From Acidaminobacter sp. JC074 (GTDB taxonomy: Bacteria; Bacillota; Clostridia; Peptostreptococcales; Acidaminobacteraceae): DNA of 64,000 nucleotides. Below, one piece after another: positions 1-9,223 of the stretch. The position numbers were made by a program, and so were the translations under genes. Position 1 is the stretch's first letter; each line of letters opens with the position of its first letter. The stretch spans positions 118,584-182,583 of the forward strand of contig NZ_VANV01000015.1 in assembly GCF_022496765.1 (NCBI RefSeq). Reading direction: 5' to 3'. The notes beneath the pieces are model-generated. The model had not been told where the DNA came from. It did no database searches and was given only the letters and a program-made list of their open reading frames with translations.

Positions 1-1257
1 ATCTATATGGATGTTGTATTCATAGATATCATTTAAATAGTAGAAGCAAATCTTAGCCCCGTCCACTTTCTTAATGTCATAATCAAAAGTTTGATTCAAG
101 AAGAACTTACCCTTGTTCTTTTGCATGATCATAGAACCTGTCAGGGTAACAATTTCATCCATATTGTCATGGAAAAACATCAATGCCACATTGTGTATGT
201 AATTTGAACCAACAACTGATTCAATGTCATAACGGTTTCTAGTTTCTTTTAATACATCGATCATATAAGGTACCAGCTTAGGATCAAAGTGAGTGCCTTT
301 ACAAGTTTCAAGTTCCTTGATTACATGATTTCTTGTCATCTGCTTCTTATAGGGTCTTGGCGTTAACATGGCATCTACAGCATCCGCCATTAATAGAATG
401 CGTGATAAGAAAGGAATTTCTTCACCCTTTAAACCATCAGGATAACCTGAGCCGTCATATTTTTCATGATGGCATTTAATGATTTCTGGTACATCTCTTA
501 AAAGAGGTAAGTTTGAAATCTCAGCCTTGGCCATATCTGCACTTGATCCAGCGTGTGACTTAATCATCTCGTATTCTCTATATGTATACTTCTTCTTGTT
601 ATTAATGACATCATCTGGTACATAAAGTTTACCGATATCATGCAGAAGTGCTGCAACATAAACTTTGACACCATCCAATACACTCAAGTGAAGTTTTTTA
701 GCCATCTTTAAACATAAGTTGGCAACATTTGTCGTATGAAAAGGCATATTCTTATCTTTAACAGAAAGGATCTCCATATAAGAGTTAACTGAATAAAAGA
801 GTCTGTTATAAACCGCATACTTCTGACACATCATCTCAATGGTATTTTTTAACAGCAGCATATTGACGGAGTTGTTTAAAGAAGAAATCACTTCAGATTG
901 TTTTTCAGGGGCTACAGACATATAAATAAGACCCATGATGTCTTCATTGTTGTTATAAACAACCAAAACAAATTCAAAGTCTGTTTCACTGGTCTTATGC
1001 TCTTTCTTTAAAGGACATAACAAGACCCTATCGCTCAAGGTCAGGTGTCTGTACTTTCTAAAATCTTCACTGATAGCCATGTCCTTTAAGGCCTTCATAT
1101 ACTCGATGTCCATCTGCATAAAAAACTCACCCGTATCAGGACTGATCAAAACTGAAGACATCAACTTAACCAAATCTTCATCGACAAGTACATCAATAAC
1201 TTCTAAAAATACTTTGTTAAAGGATTCTATTTCACTTAATATAATATTTGATACCAT
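1..1257 (-). CDS. HD-GYP domain protein, probable c-di-GMP phosphodiesterase (3' end outside window)
   Basis: The reading frame is open from an ATG at 1257 to the first base of the window, so the C-terminus is missing. The N-terminal ~130 residues look like a sensory (GAF-like) domain. The HD-GYP core follows, with HDIGK at about residues 206-210 and HHEKYDGSGYP at about 265-275, the metal-binding and signature motifs of the family. Such proteins usually hydrolyse cyclic di-GMP, and no GGDEF or transmembrane segment is visible in the part present. The gene is monocistronic on its 5' side: a good promoter precedes it and the terminator of the next gene lies upstream. The ligand of the N-terminal domain cannot be read. 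Family assignment is firm; actual phosphodiesterase activity is inferred. Confidence 0.85.
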   Translation of the reverse strand, partial: MVSNIILSEIESFNKVFLEVIDVLVDEDLVKLMSSVLISPDTGEFFMQMDIEYMKALKDMAISEDFRKYRHLTLSDRVLLCPLKKEHKTSETDFEFVLVVYNNNEDIMGLIYMSVAPEKQSEVISSLNNSVNMLLLKNTIEMMCQKYAVYNRLFYSVNSYMEILSVKDKNMPFHTTNVANLCLKMAKKLHLSVLDGVKVYVAALLHDIGKLYVPDDVINNKKKYTYREYEMIKSHAGSSADMAKAEISNLPLLRDVPEIIKCHHEKYDGSGYPDGLKGEEIPFLSRILLMADAVDAMLTPRPYKKQMTRNHVIKELETCKGTHFDPKLVPYMIDVLKETRNRYDIESVVGSNYIHNVALMFFHDNMDEIVTLTGSMIMQKNKGKFFLNQTFDYDIKKVDGAKICFYYLNDIYEYNIHID

Positions 1258-1284
1258 TTTATACCTCATCATACGTTTTCTTTC

Positions 1285-1313
1285 ATTATACATAATAGCC
1301 AACGAATTGTCAT
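1285..1313 (-). promoter_or_regulatory. Sigma-A-type promoter of the HD-GYP gene
   Basis: On the minus strand ATGACA (-35) and TATAAT (-10) are separated by exactly 17 bases. The expected start of transcription lies about 20 bases upstream of the ATG at 1257. Confidence 0.6.
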
Positions 1314-1355
1314 AAAAGTCTGATAATAATGAACAATATCCATATACTGTTAACT

Positions 1356-1384
1356 AAAAAAAAGGACCAACAAAAGTTGATCCT
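1356..1384 (-). terminator. Rho-independent terminator of the aminotransferase gene
   Basis: A 9-bp stem (AGGATCAAC / GTTGGTCCT, one G-T pair) with a 4-base loop is followed on the minus strand by a run of nine T, directly after the stop codon at 1390. Confidence 0.85.
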
Positions 1385-1389
1385 AAATC

Positions 1390-2640
1390 TTATTTTTCTG
1401 GATATTCAGCTGCAACGATTTCTAGTGCCTCTTCAATTGCCTTTAAAGAAGCATCGATATCTGCATCTGTATGTCTATATGCGATATAACCATGATGATA
1501 TGGTTGAATGAACAAGCCACGTCTGATTGTTTCTGTAAAGAATCTTGTTCTTCTTTCTTTGTAATCCACACATTTATCAAATGTGATGTATGGCATTGGT
1601 GGAATGCCTGATACTGTTGCTGGAACATCATACTTCTTAATAAGACGTTCACACTCAACTAAGAATCTTTCACCCTTCTTGTAAATGTCATCAATAACAT
1701 TTTCTCTTTCAAGGATTTCGATACACTTAAGTGCAGCAACCATTTCTAATGAGTTAGGGAAGAATGTTGAAGATACAAAAACCTTAGACTCTAACACATC
1801 CATAATTTCAGCTTTACCAACGCAAGCAGAGATTGGGTAACCATTTGCCATAGCCTTACCAAATACAGCTAAGTCTGGTGTTACGCCATAACGCTCTTGA
1901 GCACCACCCATAGATACTCTGAAACCAGTTCTGATTTCATCAAATACTAATACAACATCATACTTGTCAGCTAACGCTCTAACACCTTCAAGGTAACCTT
2001 CCGGTGGTGCAACAACTGGCTTAGCAAGAGGATGACCTACTGGTGTAACAATGATACATGCTACATCGCCATCATGCTCTTTTAACAGAGTTTCAAGACT
2101 TTCTAAATCACCATACTCAAACTCTTTAGTCATATCTAAAGTCTTTTGAGGTACACCGCCATGACCTTCAACACACCAGTCATGCCATCCATGGTAACCA
2201 CATCTTAAAACTAAGTTTCTGTCAGTGTAACCACGGGCAATTCTTACTGCCATTGTTGTTACATCTGAACCTGTTTTAGCAAGTACAACTTTTTCAGCAC
2301 ATGGAATTAAATCGATTAATTTCTTCTCTAATTCATTCTGTACTTCCTGTACCATTGTAAAGCAAAAACCTTTGTCCATTTGAGCTTTAACAGCATCGTT
2401 GATCTCTGGTTCATGATAACCTAAGATAATTGGACCATATGCACAAAGCATATCGATGTAGTCATTGCCATCTACGTCTACGATATGGCCATCGTATCCT
2501 CTTTCAATAAATACAGGGTATTCACCATCGATAAAGTTATAAGGTCTTCTGATACCTAATAAACCACCTGGTGATAACTTCTTAGCTTCTTCATATAAAG
2601 CCATTGATTTTTCCAAATTTAATTTTGGCATTTGTTTCAT
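1390..2640 (-). CDS. Class III PLP aminotransferase, glutamate-1-semialdehyde aminomutase-like
   Basis: A 416-residue fold type I, class III (HemL-like) PLP enzyme. Visible residues are GYHGWHDW (148-155) packing against the cofactor, FDEIRTGF with Asp234 contacting the pyridine nitrogen, and Lys262 in FGKAMANG as the Schiff-base lysine. Length and start match glutamate-1-semialdehyde 2,1-aminomutases, but the phosphate-binding segment reads TGSDVTT instead of the usual SGTEA type, and no heme or cobalamin biosynthesis gene is near. It may instead act on another omega- or beta-amino acid. A GGAGGT ribosome site sits 6 bases before the ATG. It has its own promoter and terminator, so it is a single-gene unit. 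Fold and cofactor are sure; substrate is open. Confidence 0.8.
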   Translation of the reverse strand: MKQMPKLNLEKSMALYEEAKKLSPGGLLGIRRPYNFIDGEYPVFIERGYDGHIVDVDGNDYIDMLCAYGPIILGYHEPEINDAVKAQMDKGFCFTMVQEVQNELEKKLIDLIPCAEKVVLAKTGSDVTTMAVRIARGYTDRNLVLRCGYHGWHDWCVEGHGGVPQKTLDMTKEFEYGDLESLETLLKEHDGDVACIIVTPVGHPLAKPVVAPPEGYLEGVRALADKYDVVLVFDEIRTGFRVSMGGAQERYGVTPDLAVFGKAMANGYPISACVGKAEIMDVLESKVFVSSTFFPNSLEMVAALKCIEILERENVIDDIYKKGERFLVECERLIKKYDVPATVSGIPPMPYITFDKCVDYKERRTRFFTETIRRGLFIQPYHHGYIAYRHTDADIDASLKAIEEALEIVAAEYPEK

Positions 2641-2705
2641 GTTCTTACCTCCATTTTATATGCCTTGCCTGACATACACTCCATTTTGATTATCCCGGTT
2701 ATTGA

Positions 2706-2733
2706 ATTGTACCAAAACGAGTTTGAATATGAA
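2706..2733 (-). promoter_or_regulatory. Probable promoter of the aminotransferase gene
   Basis: TTCATA and TACAAT on the minus strand are 16 bases apart, with the likely start about 58 bases before the ATG. The -35 match is moderate. Confidence 0.4.
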
Positions 2734-2762
2734 CACTTCACAACTATCATACACAATTAAGC

Positions 2763-2803
2763 AAAAAAAAACAATAAATTCTTCAGACAAAGTGCCTGAA
2801 GAA
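2763..2803 (-). terminator. Second terminator-like hairpin downstream of rpmE
   Basis: TTCTTCAG pairs with CTGAAGAA (8 bp, 2779-2803) and, on the minus strand, is followed within a few bases by nine consecutive T. It lies behind the first rpmE hairpin, so it may act as a backup stop for the rho-rpmE transcript. Confidence 0.6.
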
Positions 2804-2833
2804 GCCTCTTAAACTGCTTTTTTGCAATAGAAA

Positions 2834-2853
2834 ACCGAGACATATGTCTCGGT
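2834..2853. terminator. Perfect 20-base palindrome just after rpmE, likely terminator
   Basis: ACCGAGACAT/ATGTCTCGGT is a perfect inverted repeat starting 13 bases beyond the rpmE stop. It is followed by TTTTC on the minus strand and has seven T on the plus side, so it could act in both directions. Confidence 0.55.
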
Positions 2854-2866
2854 AAACATTTTTTTC

Positions 2867-3064
2867 TTATAAACCGTACTTTTGCTTGAATTTCTCAGCT
2901 CTACCACCACGATCTAACGATTTTTGTGATCCAGTGTAGAACGGATGACACTTAGCACATACTTCAAGTCTGATTTCATCTTTAGTAGATCTTGTTTCAA
3001 ATGTGTTACCACATGAACAATGTACTTCTACAGTCTTGTAATCTGGATGAATGCCTGCTCTCAT
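2867..3064 (-). CDS. rpmE: 50S ribosomal protein L31, zinc-binding form
   Basis: A 65-residue L31 of the zinc-containing (C+) type: Cys16, Cys18, Cys36 and Cys39 form the metal site, and the family motif HPFYTG follows at 40-45. L31 bridges the large and small ribosomal subunits. The gene lies directly downstream of rho on the same strand, a very common order in Firmicutes. A near-consensus promoter immediately after the rho stop indicates that it can also be transcribed alone, as expected for a ribosomal protein. Two hairpins follow it. Identification is firm. Confidence 0.97.
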   Translation of the reverse strand: MRAGIHPDYKTVEVHCSCGNTFETRSTKDEIRLEVCAKCHPFYTGSQKSLDRGGRAEKFKQKYGL

Positions 3065-3188
3065 TTAATTCACCTCTTTCTTTTTAAAATTCTTTATACT
3101 AATGAATTTCTTATCCATCATTTTTTCCATAAGCTATAATAGTATACCACAATTTATATTATAGCGCAAACCTTTTGTTAACATAGAT

Positions 3189-3216
3189 ATTATACATCAT
3201 CACAAGTTAAAGTCAA
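3189..3216 (-). promoter_or_regulatory. Strong promoter of rpmE, abutting the rho stop codon
   Basis: TTGACT and a perfect TATAAT are 16 bases apart. The -35 box begins directly after the TAG stop of rho, so the promoter fills the start of the gap. The 5' leader would be about 120 bases and AT-rich, with no clear structure. Confidence 0.75.
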
Positions 3217-4569
3217 CTACTTTTTCTTATTTGCATCAACAAAAGCCTTGTTATTCTTTGTAGAAACTATTTTAGACATGATGGCTTCAGTCATATTGGA
3301 ATCTCTTCCAGTTGAATAGGATCTTCTAAAGTCTCTCATAATATCCAGTTCTTCTTTACTCAATAGAAGTTCTTCTCTTCTTGTGCCTGACTTATTGACA
3401 TCGATGGCTGGGAAAATTCTTCTTTCAGAAAGTTTTCTAGACAAGGTCAGTTCCATGTTACCTGTACCCTTGAACTCCTCAAAGATAACATCATCCATTC
3501 TTGAACCCGTTTCAATTAAAGCAGTCGCTAAAATCGTTAAGGAACCACCCTCTTCTACATTTCTAGCCGCTCCTAAAAATCTCTTTGGCTTATGAAGGGC
3601 TGCTGGGTCAAGACCACCTGTTAAAGTACGACCACTTGTAGGAATGACAAGGTTGTAAGCTCTAGCAAGTCTAGTGATAGAATCAAGTAAGATAACAACA
3701 TCTTTCTTTTGTTCTACCAAAGCCTTTGCACGACTGATAACCATTTCAGCCACCTTAATATGGTGTGAAGGTAATTGGTCAAATGTCGAGTAAATAACAT
3801 CTGCATCAATAGACCTTTGCATCTCTGTCACTTCTTCAGGTCTTTCATCAATTAAAAGTACAATCAGTTCAACTTCTGGATACTCTTTTGTAATTTGCTT
3901 GGCAATCTTCTGTAAAAGAATTGTTTTACCGGCTTTGGGCGGCGCAACAATCAAACCACGCTGGCCTTTACCAATAGGAGATACCAAGTCAATGATACGC
4001 ATAGCAACGTCCTTTGAATCACCCTCAAGAATAAATCTTTCATCTGGATACATTGGCGTTAGTTTATCAAATCTCGCTCTGTTAGATGCCATATCAGGTG
4101 GCATTTGATTGATTTTTGTTACCCTAACAAGGGCTCTAAACTTCTCACCACGTTTTGGCCTTCTAACTTTCCCCTGTACCTTATCACCTGTTCGCATTCT
4201 AAATCTTCTGATTTGAGATGGTGATACATAAACATCAAGCTCACTTGTTAAAAAGTTTGAAAATCTTAAAAATCCAAATCCTGAGTCAGAGATTTCTAGT
4301 ACACCTTCCGCTTCATCTTGTTCTAAGATCTCACGGTTGTCATCTTCTTCTAAATCAAACTTGATTTCCTTTTCCGCAGGCGCTTTCACGACGGGTTGAG
4401 GTTTTTCTTCTCTTTCTACAGGCTTAGTTTCTTCTTTGGTCATGTTGCCATCAATGATCAAGTCAATCAGCTGAGCCTTGTTGTATTTAGAGACATTTTT
4501 CATGCCCATGGCCTTTGCAATGGCTTTGACATCTAGAAGTGTCTTATCTTTCAATTTGTTAATATCCAA
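3217..4569 (-). CDS. rho: Transcription termination factor Rho
   Basis: Hexameric RNA-dependent ATPase and helicase that ends transcription. I place the start at the TTG at 4569, preceded by AAGGAG, giving 450 residues (MDINKLKD...). A longer in-frame version to 4665 would cross the start of the divergent gene and has no ribosome site. Domains in order: Rho_N three-helix domain (about 1-45), a short acidic/lysine-rich linker (45-85) that is less conserved, cold-shock-like RNA-binding domain (88-158), and the RecA-like ATPase with Walker A APPKAGKT at 209-216 and Walker B VLLIDE at about 237-242. It is followed by rpmE, the classic order. Confidence 0.97.
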   Translation of the reverse strand: MDINKLKDKTLLDVKAIAKAMGMKNVSKYNKAQLIDLIIDGNMTKEETKPVEREEKPQPVVKAPAEKEIKFDLEEDDNREILEQDEAEGVLEISDSGFGFLRFSNFLTSELDVYVSPSQIRRFRMRTGDKVQGKVRRPKRGEKFRALVRVTKINQMPPDMASNRARFDKLTPMYPDERFILEGDSKDVAMRIIDLVSPIGKGQRGLIVAPPKAGKTILLQKIAKQITKEYPEVELIVLLIDERPEEVTEMQRSIDADVIYSTFDQLPSHHIKVAEMVISRAKALVEQKKDVVILLDSITRLARAYNLVIPTSGRTLTGGLDPAALHKPKRFLGAARNVEEGGSLTILATALIETGSRMDDVIFEEFKGTGNMELTLSRKLSERRIFPAIDVNKSGTRREELLLSKEELDIMRDFRRSYSTGRDSNMTEAIMSKIVSTKNNKAFVDANKKK

Positions 4570-4636
4570 TTTATTCTCCTTAGTTTTCTTTTGTTGTAAA
4601 TGATGATAAAATGTATGCATACGAATTGGAGCCGAT

Positions 4637-6346
4637 ATGAAAAAACTATGTTTAATTATCATCATTGGACTTCTTATAGGTATGACAGCCTATAGTGAAG
4701 AAAGTCAAATGAACTTATATATCAATCAAATCCCCATTGATTTAGAAAGTCCTGTTTTGAATGTAAATGGTCAGTTTTTTATACCCCTTGAAGAAGCCTT
4801 CAGCACATTGGGTGCTCAGGTTATAAAAGACAAGACTATCTCTACTTACTATTTAAATACCTTTGTAAAGATTGATGTTCAAAACAATTATTATGCAATT
4901 AATGGGAAAAAATATAACCATGAATTCGAAGTTAGAAATGACGTTATATATGCACCTTTAAAACTATTAAAAACAGCCTTTGACTTGACGACTCAAGAGA
5001 TTTCGGATCAAGAAATATACTTAAAGGCCAACGATATTATACAATATAAGAATTACAATTCTATACCTTATCGTTCGGTAGCATTTGAAGATGATGGTGC
5101 ACGTTTTTCAATTCCTTTAGATTGGAATAAACTCGATGATACTACATATGGATATGATTCTAATTATGGTCGTATCAGCGCCAATTTTTCTACAAGGCAG
5201 CTGAACGAAAATATTGATATTAATGTCATAATGGATACCTTCATAGAACATTTAACTATGACGTATCAAGATAGGTTTGCTGTAATAGATACAGATCAAA
5301 AAATATATAATTACCTTACTAGTAATGTATTATATCTGGAATCGAATGTCAACGATATTGATATAAAAGAACTTGTCCACTTCATACCATCAGAGGACAA
5401 AGTATACATCATGCATTTTAAGTACCCTGAATACATATCAGAATCCTTTATTCTTCAGGTATTTGAAAATGTTATGAACACCTTTTACATTGATGAATCA
5501 AGCTTTGATTCTAATTCAGAACACTATATGGAATTTAAAGCTGCCAGAGACTATCAATTGACCTTATCAAGTGTTGCTTATTCAAATATGACTGTTGACA
5601 ATCAGGTGGAGTTAGAGGGCTATTTTAACACAGAAGAAGTCATTGAATCACTGACTATATCCGTTTCAAAGGGGGATGAGAAATTGTCTTTTTATGTCCC
5701 CGTTGAAAACAACTCATTTAAAACACCTATCTACATTCCTTTTGGTTTAGGCAAACACAACATAAAGATTGCCATCACGCCAGAAGAACAAAAGGTAGCC
5801 TTTGATGGTTCTGGCCAAATATTAAATGAGGAAGAGCTGCTCTTAAGATACTCAGTTGTCAACTTAAATAAAAAGTCAACTAAATACGTGATACCAACGA
5901 GATTGGTTCAGAGTAACGACCGTTATATCAGGTCTATGTCTAATCTTTTAACGAGAAAGTACCATACAGATTATTCTAAGGCCAAGGCTATTTATGACTT
6001 TATTCAAACGGATATTGAAGTACTCACAATCAATGAAGTGAATTTTTCAGCAAGAGATGTTTATGAACAATTTAAAGGTACTGAAGAAGAAATTCTCTAT
6101 TACTTCACAGCCCTCTTAAGAGCTCAAAACATCCCTACAAGGATCTTAGAAGGTCAGACACTCTATAACAGTCATCAATGGATAGAATGCCATTTAAACG
6201 GTTCTTGGATTACCATCGACCCATTTGGTGACAAGACTCTTGTCGACAACGAACTCAATCCTACACTAGAGTTGTTGCCAGGCTTTAACAAGTCTAGTGG
6301 TCTATATAAAAATAAATATTCAAACATTACAATTTTAGAACATTAG
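4637..6346 (+). CDS. Exported protein with copper-amine-oxidase-N-like domain and degenerate transglutaminase domain
   Basis: 569 residues with a cleavable-looking signal peptide (1-19, ending at TAYS). Residues about 25-120 resemble the copper amine oxidase N-terminal-like (stalk/wall-associated) domain of Firmicute surface proteins. The middle (about 145-290) resembles a PsbP/lipoprotein-like domain, and a beta-rich stretch follows. The C-terminal ~130 residues have the transglutaminase/protease fold: ALLRAQNIPTRILEG, then His513 (HQWIE) and Asp528 (IDPFGD). The catalytic Cys position in the G-x-C motif is Glu483 (GTEEE), so the usual thiol chemistry should be absent. It probably binds or scaffolds something at the cell surface. 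Start supported by TTGGAG 7 bases upstream. Monocistronic. Confidence 0.7.
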   Translation: MKKLCLIIIIGLLIGMTAYSEESQMNLYINQIPIDLESPVLNVNGQFFIPLEEAFSTLGAQVIKDKTISTYYLNTFVKIDVQNNYYAINGKKYNHEFEVRNDVIYAPLKLLKTAFDLTTQEISDQEIYLKANDIIQYKNYNSIPYRSVAFEDDGARFSIPLDWNKLDDTTYGYDSNYGRISANFSTRQLNENIDINVIMDTFIEHLTMTYQDRFAVIDTDQKIYNYLTSNVLYLESNVNDIDIKELVHFIPSEDKVYIMHFKYPEYISESFILQVFENVMNTFYIDESSFDSNSEHYMEFKAARDYQLTLSSVAYSNMTVDNQVELEGYFNTEEVIESLTISVSKGDEKLSFYVPVENNSFKTPIYIPFGLGKHNIKIAITPEEQKVAFDGSGQILNEEELLLRYSVVNLNKKSTKYVIPTRLVQSNDRYIRSMSNLLTRKYHTDYSKAKAIYDFIQTDIEVLTINEVNFSARDVYEQFKGTEEEILYYFTALLRAQNIPTRILEGQTLYNSHQWIECHLNGSWITIDPFGDKTLVDNELNPTLELLPGFNKSSGLYKNKYSNITILEH

Positions 6347-7268
6347 CCAACCACTGTTGGCTTTTTTTATACCTAGAAAGTACCACAAGGGCCATAATGG
6401 TTGACATGCGAGACATGGTTCTTGGAGCTTCTAAAACAAGATGGACCTGTCCAGGATGTTTGCTCCTTACTGGCCATTTGCCTTTTTTCGCCTTAGATTC
6501 AATAAGGTCAAGGGCGTCATCCATCCGCTTATCATAAGGCCTGTCTGCACTTGCAAAGTAATACATGGCTCTTAAGACATTGTATTTCCACCGCCAAGGA
6601 TAAGTAAAAACTGTAAAGGACGGATGAATGATCTCACCTGTTTTATCAGATTTAAATAGATGATGATCCAGTAAAAACGATTCTGAAGAAGTCTGCAGCT
6701 TAAGAAGTTCATCAAGTCTATAGCGATAGCCTTTAGTTTTATATCTCTCAATGCCTTCTAACATGGCTATGGTTGTATGAACTGAAGAATGTTTAGCACC
6801 CGACCGATTTAAACGGCAGTTAAAGCCGCCATCAGCCATGGCCTGAGAGATAACAAAGTCTACAACTGAATGAAGTTTTTCTTCTTTTATACCAAAGTAA
6901 CAAGCATAATCTAAAAACATGCCATTGATGCAAACATCACTCTTTTGAAGCTCAGTATGTGGATTTATACCACCATCAGGTGACTTGTTCTCATCTGCAA
7001 TCTTGTTAATAGTTGCCATGATCTCAGGTGTACATGGCGCAGCAAACAAACATAAGTCCATCAACGTATAGTGACTACATGTCCACTTAGGATGATAAAA
7101 CTTATTGCCCCAATGACCATGTTCATTTCTCTTAGACAAGTATTCTTTTACCCAACCTTCTTTCAGCATTTGATTCTGTATATCTTCAAGCTTTGATTCA
7201 TCCTGTAAAAGTTCCTTATAAACCTTATACTGTATAACAGGATCACCTTCTAATAACCACTCTAACAT
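6327..7268 (-). CDS. Uncharacterised protein of the terpenoid-cyclase/prenyltransferase toroid fold
   Basis: 313 residues from the ATG at 7268, chosen because AGGAGGT precedes it at the correct spacing. An in-frame ATG six codons earlier has no such site. The sequence shows repeated helix pairs with QW-like and GGF/DGG turns (SPDGGINPH, ADGGFNCR, GKWPV), as in alpha-alpha toroids of squalene cyclase and prenyltransferase relatives. No DxDD or zinc-binding prenyltransferase set is evident, so catalysis cannot be claimed. Its last 20 bases overlap the convergent gene, and the other gene's terminator is folded from its C-terminal codons. No signal peptide. Function unknown. Confidence 0.6.
   Translation of the reverse strand: MLEWLLEGDPVIQYKVYKELLQDESKLEDIQNQMLKEGWVKEYLSKRNEHGHWGNKFYHPKWTCSHYTLMDLCLFAAPCTPEIMATINKIADENKSPDGGINPHTELQKSDVCINGMFLDYACYFGIKEEKLHSVVDFVISQAMADGGFNCRLNRSGAKHSSVHTTIAMLEGIERYKTKGYRYRLDELLKLQTSSESFLLDHHLFKSDKTGEIIHPSFTVFTYPWRWKYNVLRAMYYFASADRPYDKRMDDALDLIESKAKKGKWPVRSKHPGQVHLVLEAPRTMSRMSTIMALVVLSRYKKSQQWLANVLKL
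6345..6369 (+). terminator. Terminator of the transglutaminase-like gene, inside the convergent gene
   Basis: AGCCAAC / GTTGGCT forms a 7-bp stem with a 4-base loop followed by seven T on the plus strand. It begins at the stop codon and is at the same time coding sequence for the C-terminus of the minus-strand gene. Confidence 0.8.
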
Positions 7269-7321
7269 GTTACCTCCTATCTTCACTCAATAAATACCTA
7301 GAAAAGGAGCTTCTTAATCAC

Positions 7322-9160
7322 CTAGTCTATATAAGGCAGTTCAAAGAACATTTTTGTAAACTGGTCCACTTCTGATTCACAGTAAATATAAGCATCATGG
7401 TTTTTAATGATTTCACTTGAAATATAAAGACCCAGACCATAGCCCTTTGTATCACCTTTGTTCTCACCCCTATAAAACATCTCAAAGATATTGGCTTGAT
7501 CTTCTTTTTTCACGCCAATCCCTTCATCATATACACTAATAGCGAGTCCATTCAGATGATGTTTGAATGCGATTCTAACTAAATCATTTTCATTAGAATA
7601 CTTGAGAGAGTTATTAACCAGATTAATGATGACTCTAAAAACCTGCATTGAATCTACTTTAACCAGCTCATCAGAAAACTCATCTACAGTAAACTGCAGC
7701 CTTGTTTCATCTTTGTAGAGCTGTTTCATATCTAGAAGTATTTTATCAACAAACTCTGAAACTGATAAAGACTTCATCTGGTATATATGTTTATCAGATA
7801 CTTCATACACAAAATCTAAAACATCGTAGACCAAATATTCTATGCTATTGGTGCTTTCAATAATATTTTCCTTAAACTTTTCAAGCATGGTCTCATTGAT
7901 TAAAATATCAGAACTTAATCCACTTGCATAACCTTTTACTAACGTTAGAGGTGTGCGTATATCATGTGAAAGTGTGGAGATAAACTCCAAGTTTCTTCTA
8001 TTCATATTTGAAAGTTCACAATCTACATTTTTTACATAGTCTCTCAATTTACTATGTTCAATTTCAAAACTCTTCATAGAATTCTCTAATGTCTCTTTAA
8101 AACCCAGCACCGCCTTTTTAAAATTGCCTATCTCTATGGCTTCTTCATCAACTTCCATCAGCTCATCTGGCACTTGAGAAATCATTTTGCCTCTATGCGT
8201 ATCTTCTTCTTCAATGATTCTGTTGATACTATTAGTGATTTTTATTAATGGTTTTGTCACATAGCTTGTTATATAAAAACCAACTAAAATTGCAAGAATA
8301 ATAAGGACACCACCCACTTTAACATATGTATAAGCGAGCGCTCTACTTTTAGAGTAAATTTCATCCCTTTTTAGAATGGATATGATTTTCCAATCTTTTA
8401 AACCCAAATCTTTCATCATTACAAAAGCATCTTGGTCACTTGTTTTTACTCTTGTAAAATCATAAAGCTGATTTTTATCTCTTCCAAAATAATCTAAGGT
8501 AGTTTCAATCTTAGATTTGTCTGGATGAGACAAAACATTGTCGTATGAATCTACAATGATATACTCATTGTTATTTACTTCGAAGTTCTTTAGGAAATCA
8601 GAAAAATAAGAAACATGAATAGCTAATCCAAAATACCCCAATACCCTCTCATCCTCAATTACTGGTGTCATATTTATAACAATTTGGGTAAATGTCGCCT
8701 GACTTGAAATAACATCACTGGTACTTGTTTGGCCTGTTTCAACGGCATTTTTAAAATACCATCTCTTATTACCATCAACGATACCGATGGCTGAATCTAC
8801 AGCAGCAGAAACAATATAACCTTCTTTGGACATAAGGAACAGGTCCATGTAAAAAGGACGCTCTTTGTTTTTCTCTAACATCAAATGATCCAAATAAGTG
8901 TCCATTTCATCTTGTGTTTTTTCTCCATTAAAATAATCAATTACATATGCATCATAACTGAGTTTTTCAGTCTCCAGTATGATATTTGAAAGGAGTAAAG
9001 AGACATTTTCTTTAGCTCGTTCTAATTGCTCTTGCATACGAATTTCTGCATCACGATTCATAATTTCACTGGATTGTCTATAAAACATAGAAGTTGATAT
9101 TAAGATTACTATAGAAAACACAACACTTATTATAATAATCATACGCTCTTTAATGGTCAT
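7322..9160 (-). CDS. Membrane sensor histidine kinase with extracellular dCACHE domain
   Basis: 612 residues from the ATG at 9160, which has GTGGAGG upstream; an earlier in-frame ATG at 9220 lacks a site. Order: TM helix (about 8-28), extracellular double-CACHE ligand domain (35-275), second TM (285-305), HAMP (305-360), HisKA with the phosphoacceptor in STLSHDIRTPLTL, and HATPase with the N box (INLVNNSLKYS), DEGIGV and GYGLGLYIS. It lies behind the YjiH-family gene and opposite the OmpR-type regulator at 10700, which is the obvious partner although not adjacent in the same operon. A hairpin with T run between YjiH and this gene suggests reduced or separate expression. Ligand unknown; CACHE domains often bind amino acids or carboxylates. 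Confidence 0.9.
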   Translation of the reverse strand: MTIKERMIIIISVVFSIVILISTSMFYRQSSEIMNRDAEIRMQEQLERAKENVSLLLSNIILETEKLSYDAYVIDYFNGEKTQDEMDTYLDHLMLEKNKERPFYMDLFLMSKEGYIVSAAVDSAIGIVDGNKRWYFKNAVETGQTSTSDVISSQATFTQIVINMTPVIEDERVLGYFGLAIHVSYFSDFLKNFEVNNNEYIIVDSYDNVLSHPDKSKIETTLDYFGRDKNQLYDFTRVKTSDQDAFVMMKDLGLKDWKIISILKRDEIYSKSRALAYTYVKVGGVLIILAILVGFYITSYVTKPLIKITNSINRIIEEEDTHRGKMISQVPDELMEVDEEAIEIGNFKKAVLGFKETLENSMKSFEIEHSKLRDYVKNVDCELSNMNRRNLEFISTLSHDIRTPLTLVKGYASGLSSDILINETMLEKFKENIIESTNSIEYLVYDVLDFVYEVSDKHIYQMKSLSVSEFVDKILLDMKQLYKDETRLQFTVDEFSDELVKVDSMQVFRVIINLVNNSLKYSNENDLVRIAFKHHLNGLAISVYDEGIGVKKEDQANIFEMFYRGENKGDTKGYGLGLYISSEIIKNHDAYIYCESEVDQFTKMFFELPYID

Positions 9161-9188
9161 ATTGTTTCCTCCACTTTTATTGTACGAC

Positions 9189-9214
9189 AAAAAAAACTCT
9201 GCAATCAAGCAGAG
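9189..9214 (-). terminator. Hairpin with T run between the YjiH-family gene and the kinase
   Basis: CTCTGC / GCAGAG with a 6-base loop is followed by eight T on the minus strand, about 10 bases after the stop at 9224 and 30 bases before the kinase start. It would limit readthrough into the kinase. Confidence 0.7.
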
Positions 9215-9223
9215 ATTCATGTT

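Noticed and set aside
4570..4665. Longer N-terminus for Rho starting at 4665
   Set aside because: It would cross the divergent gene's start at 4637 and lacks a ribosome site; the TTG at 4569 follows AAGGAG at good spacing and gives a normal Rho N-terminus.
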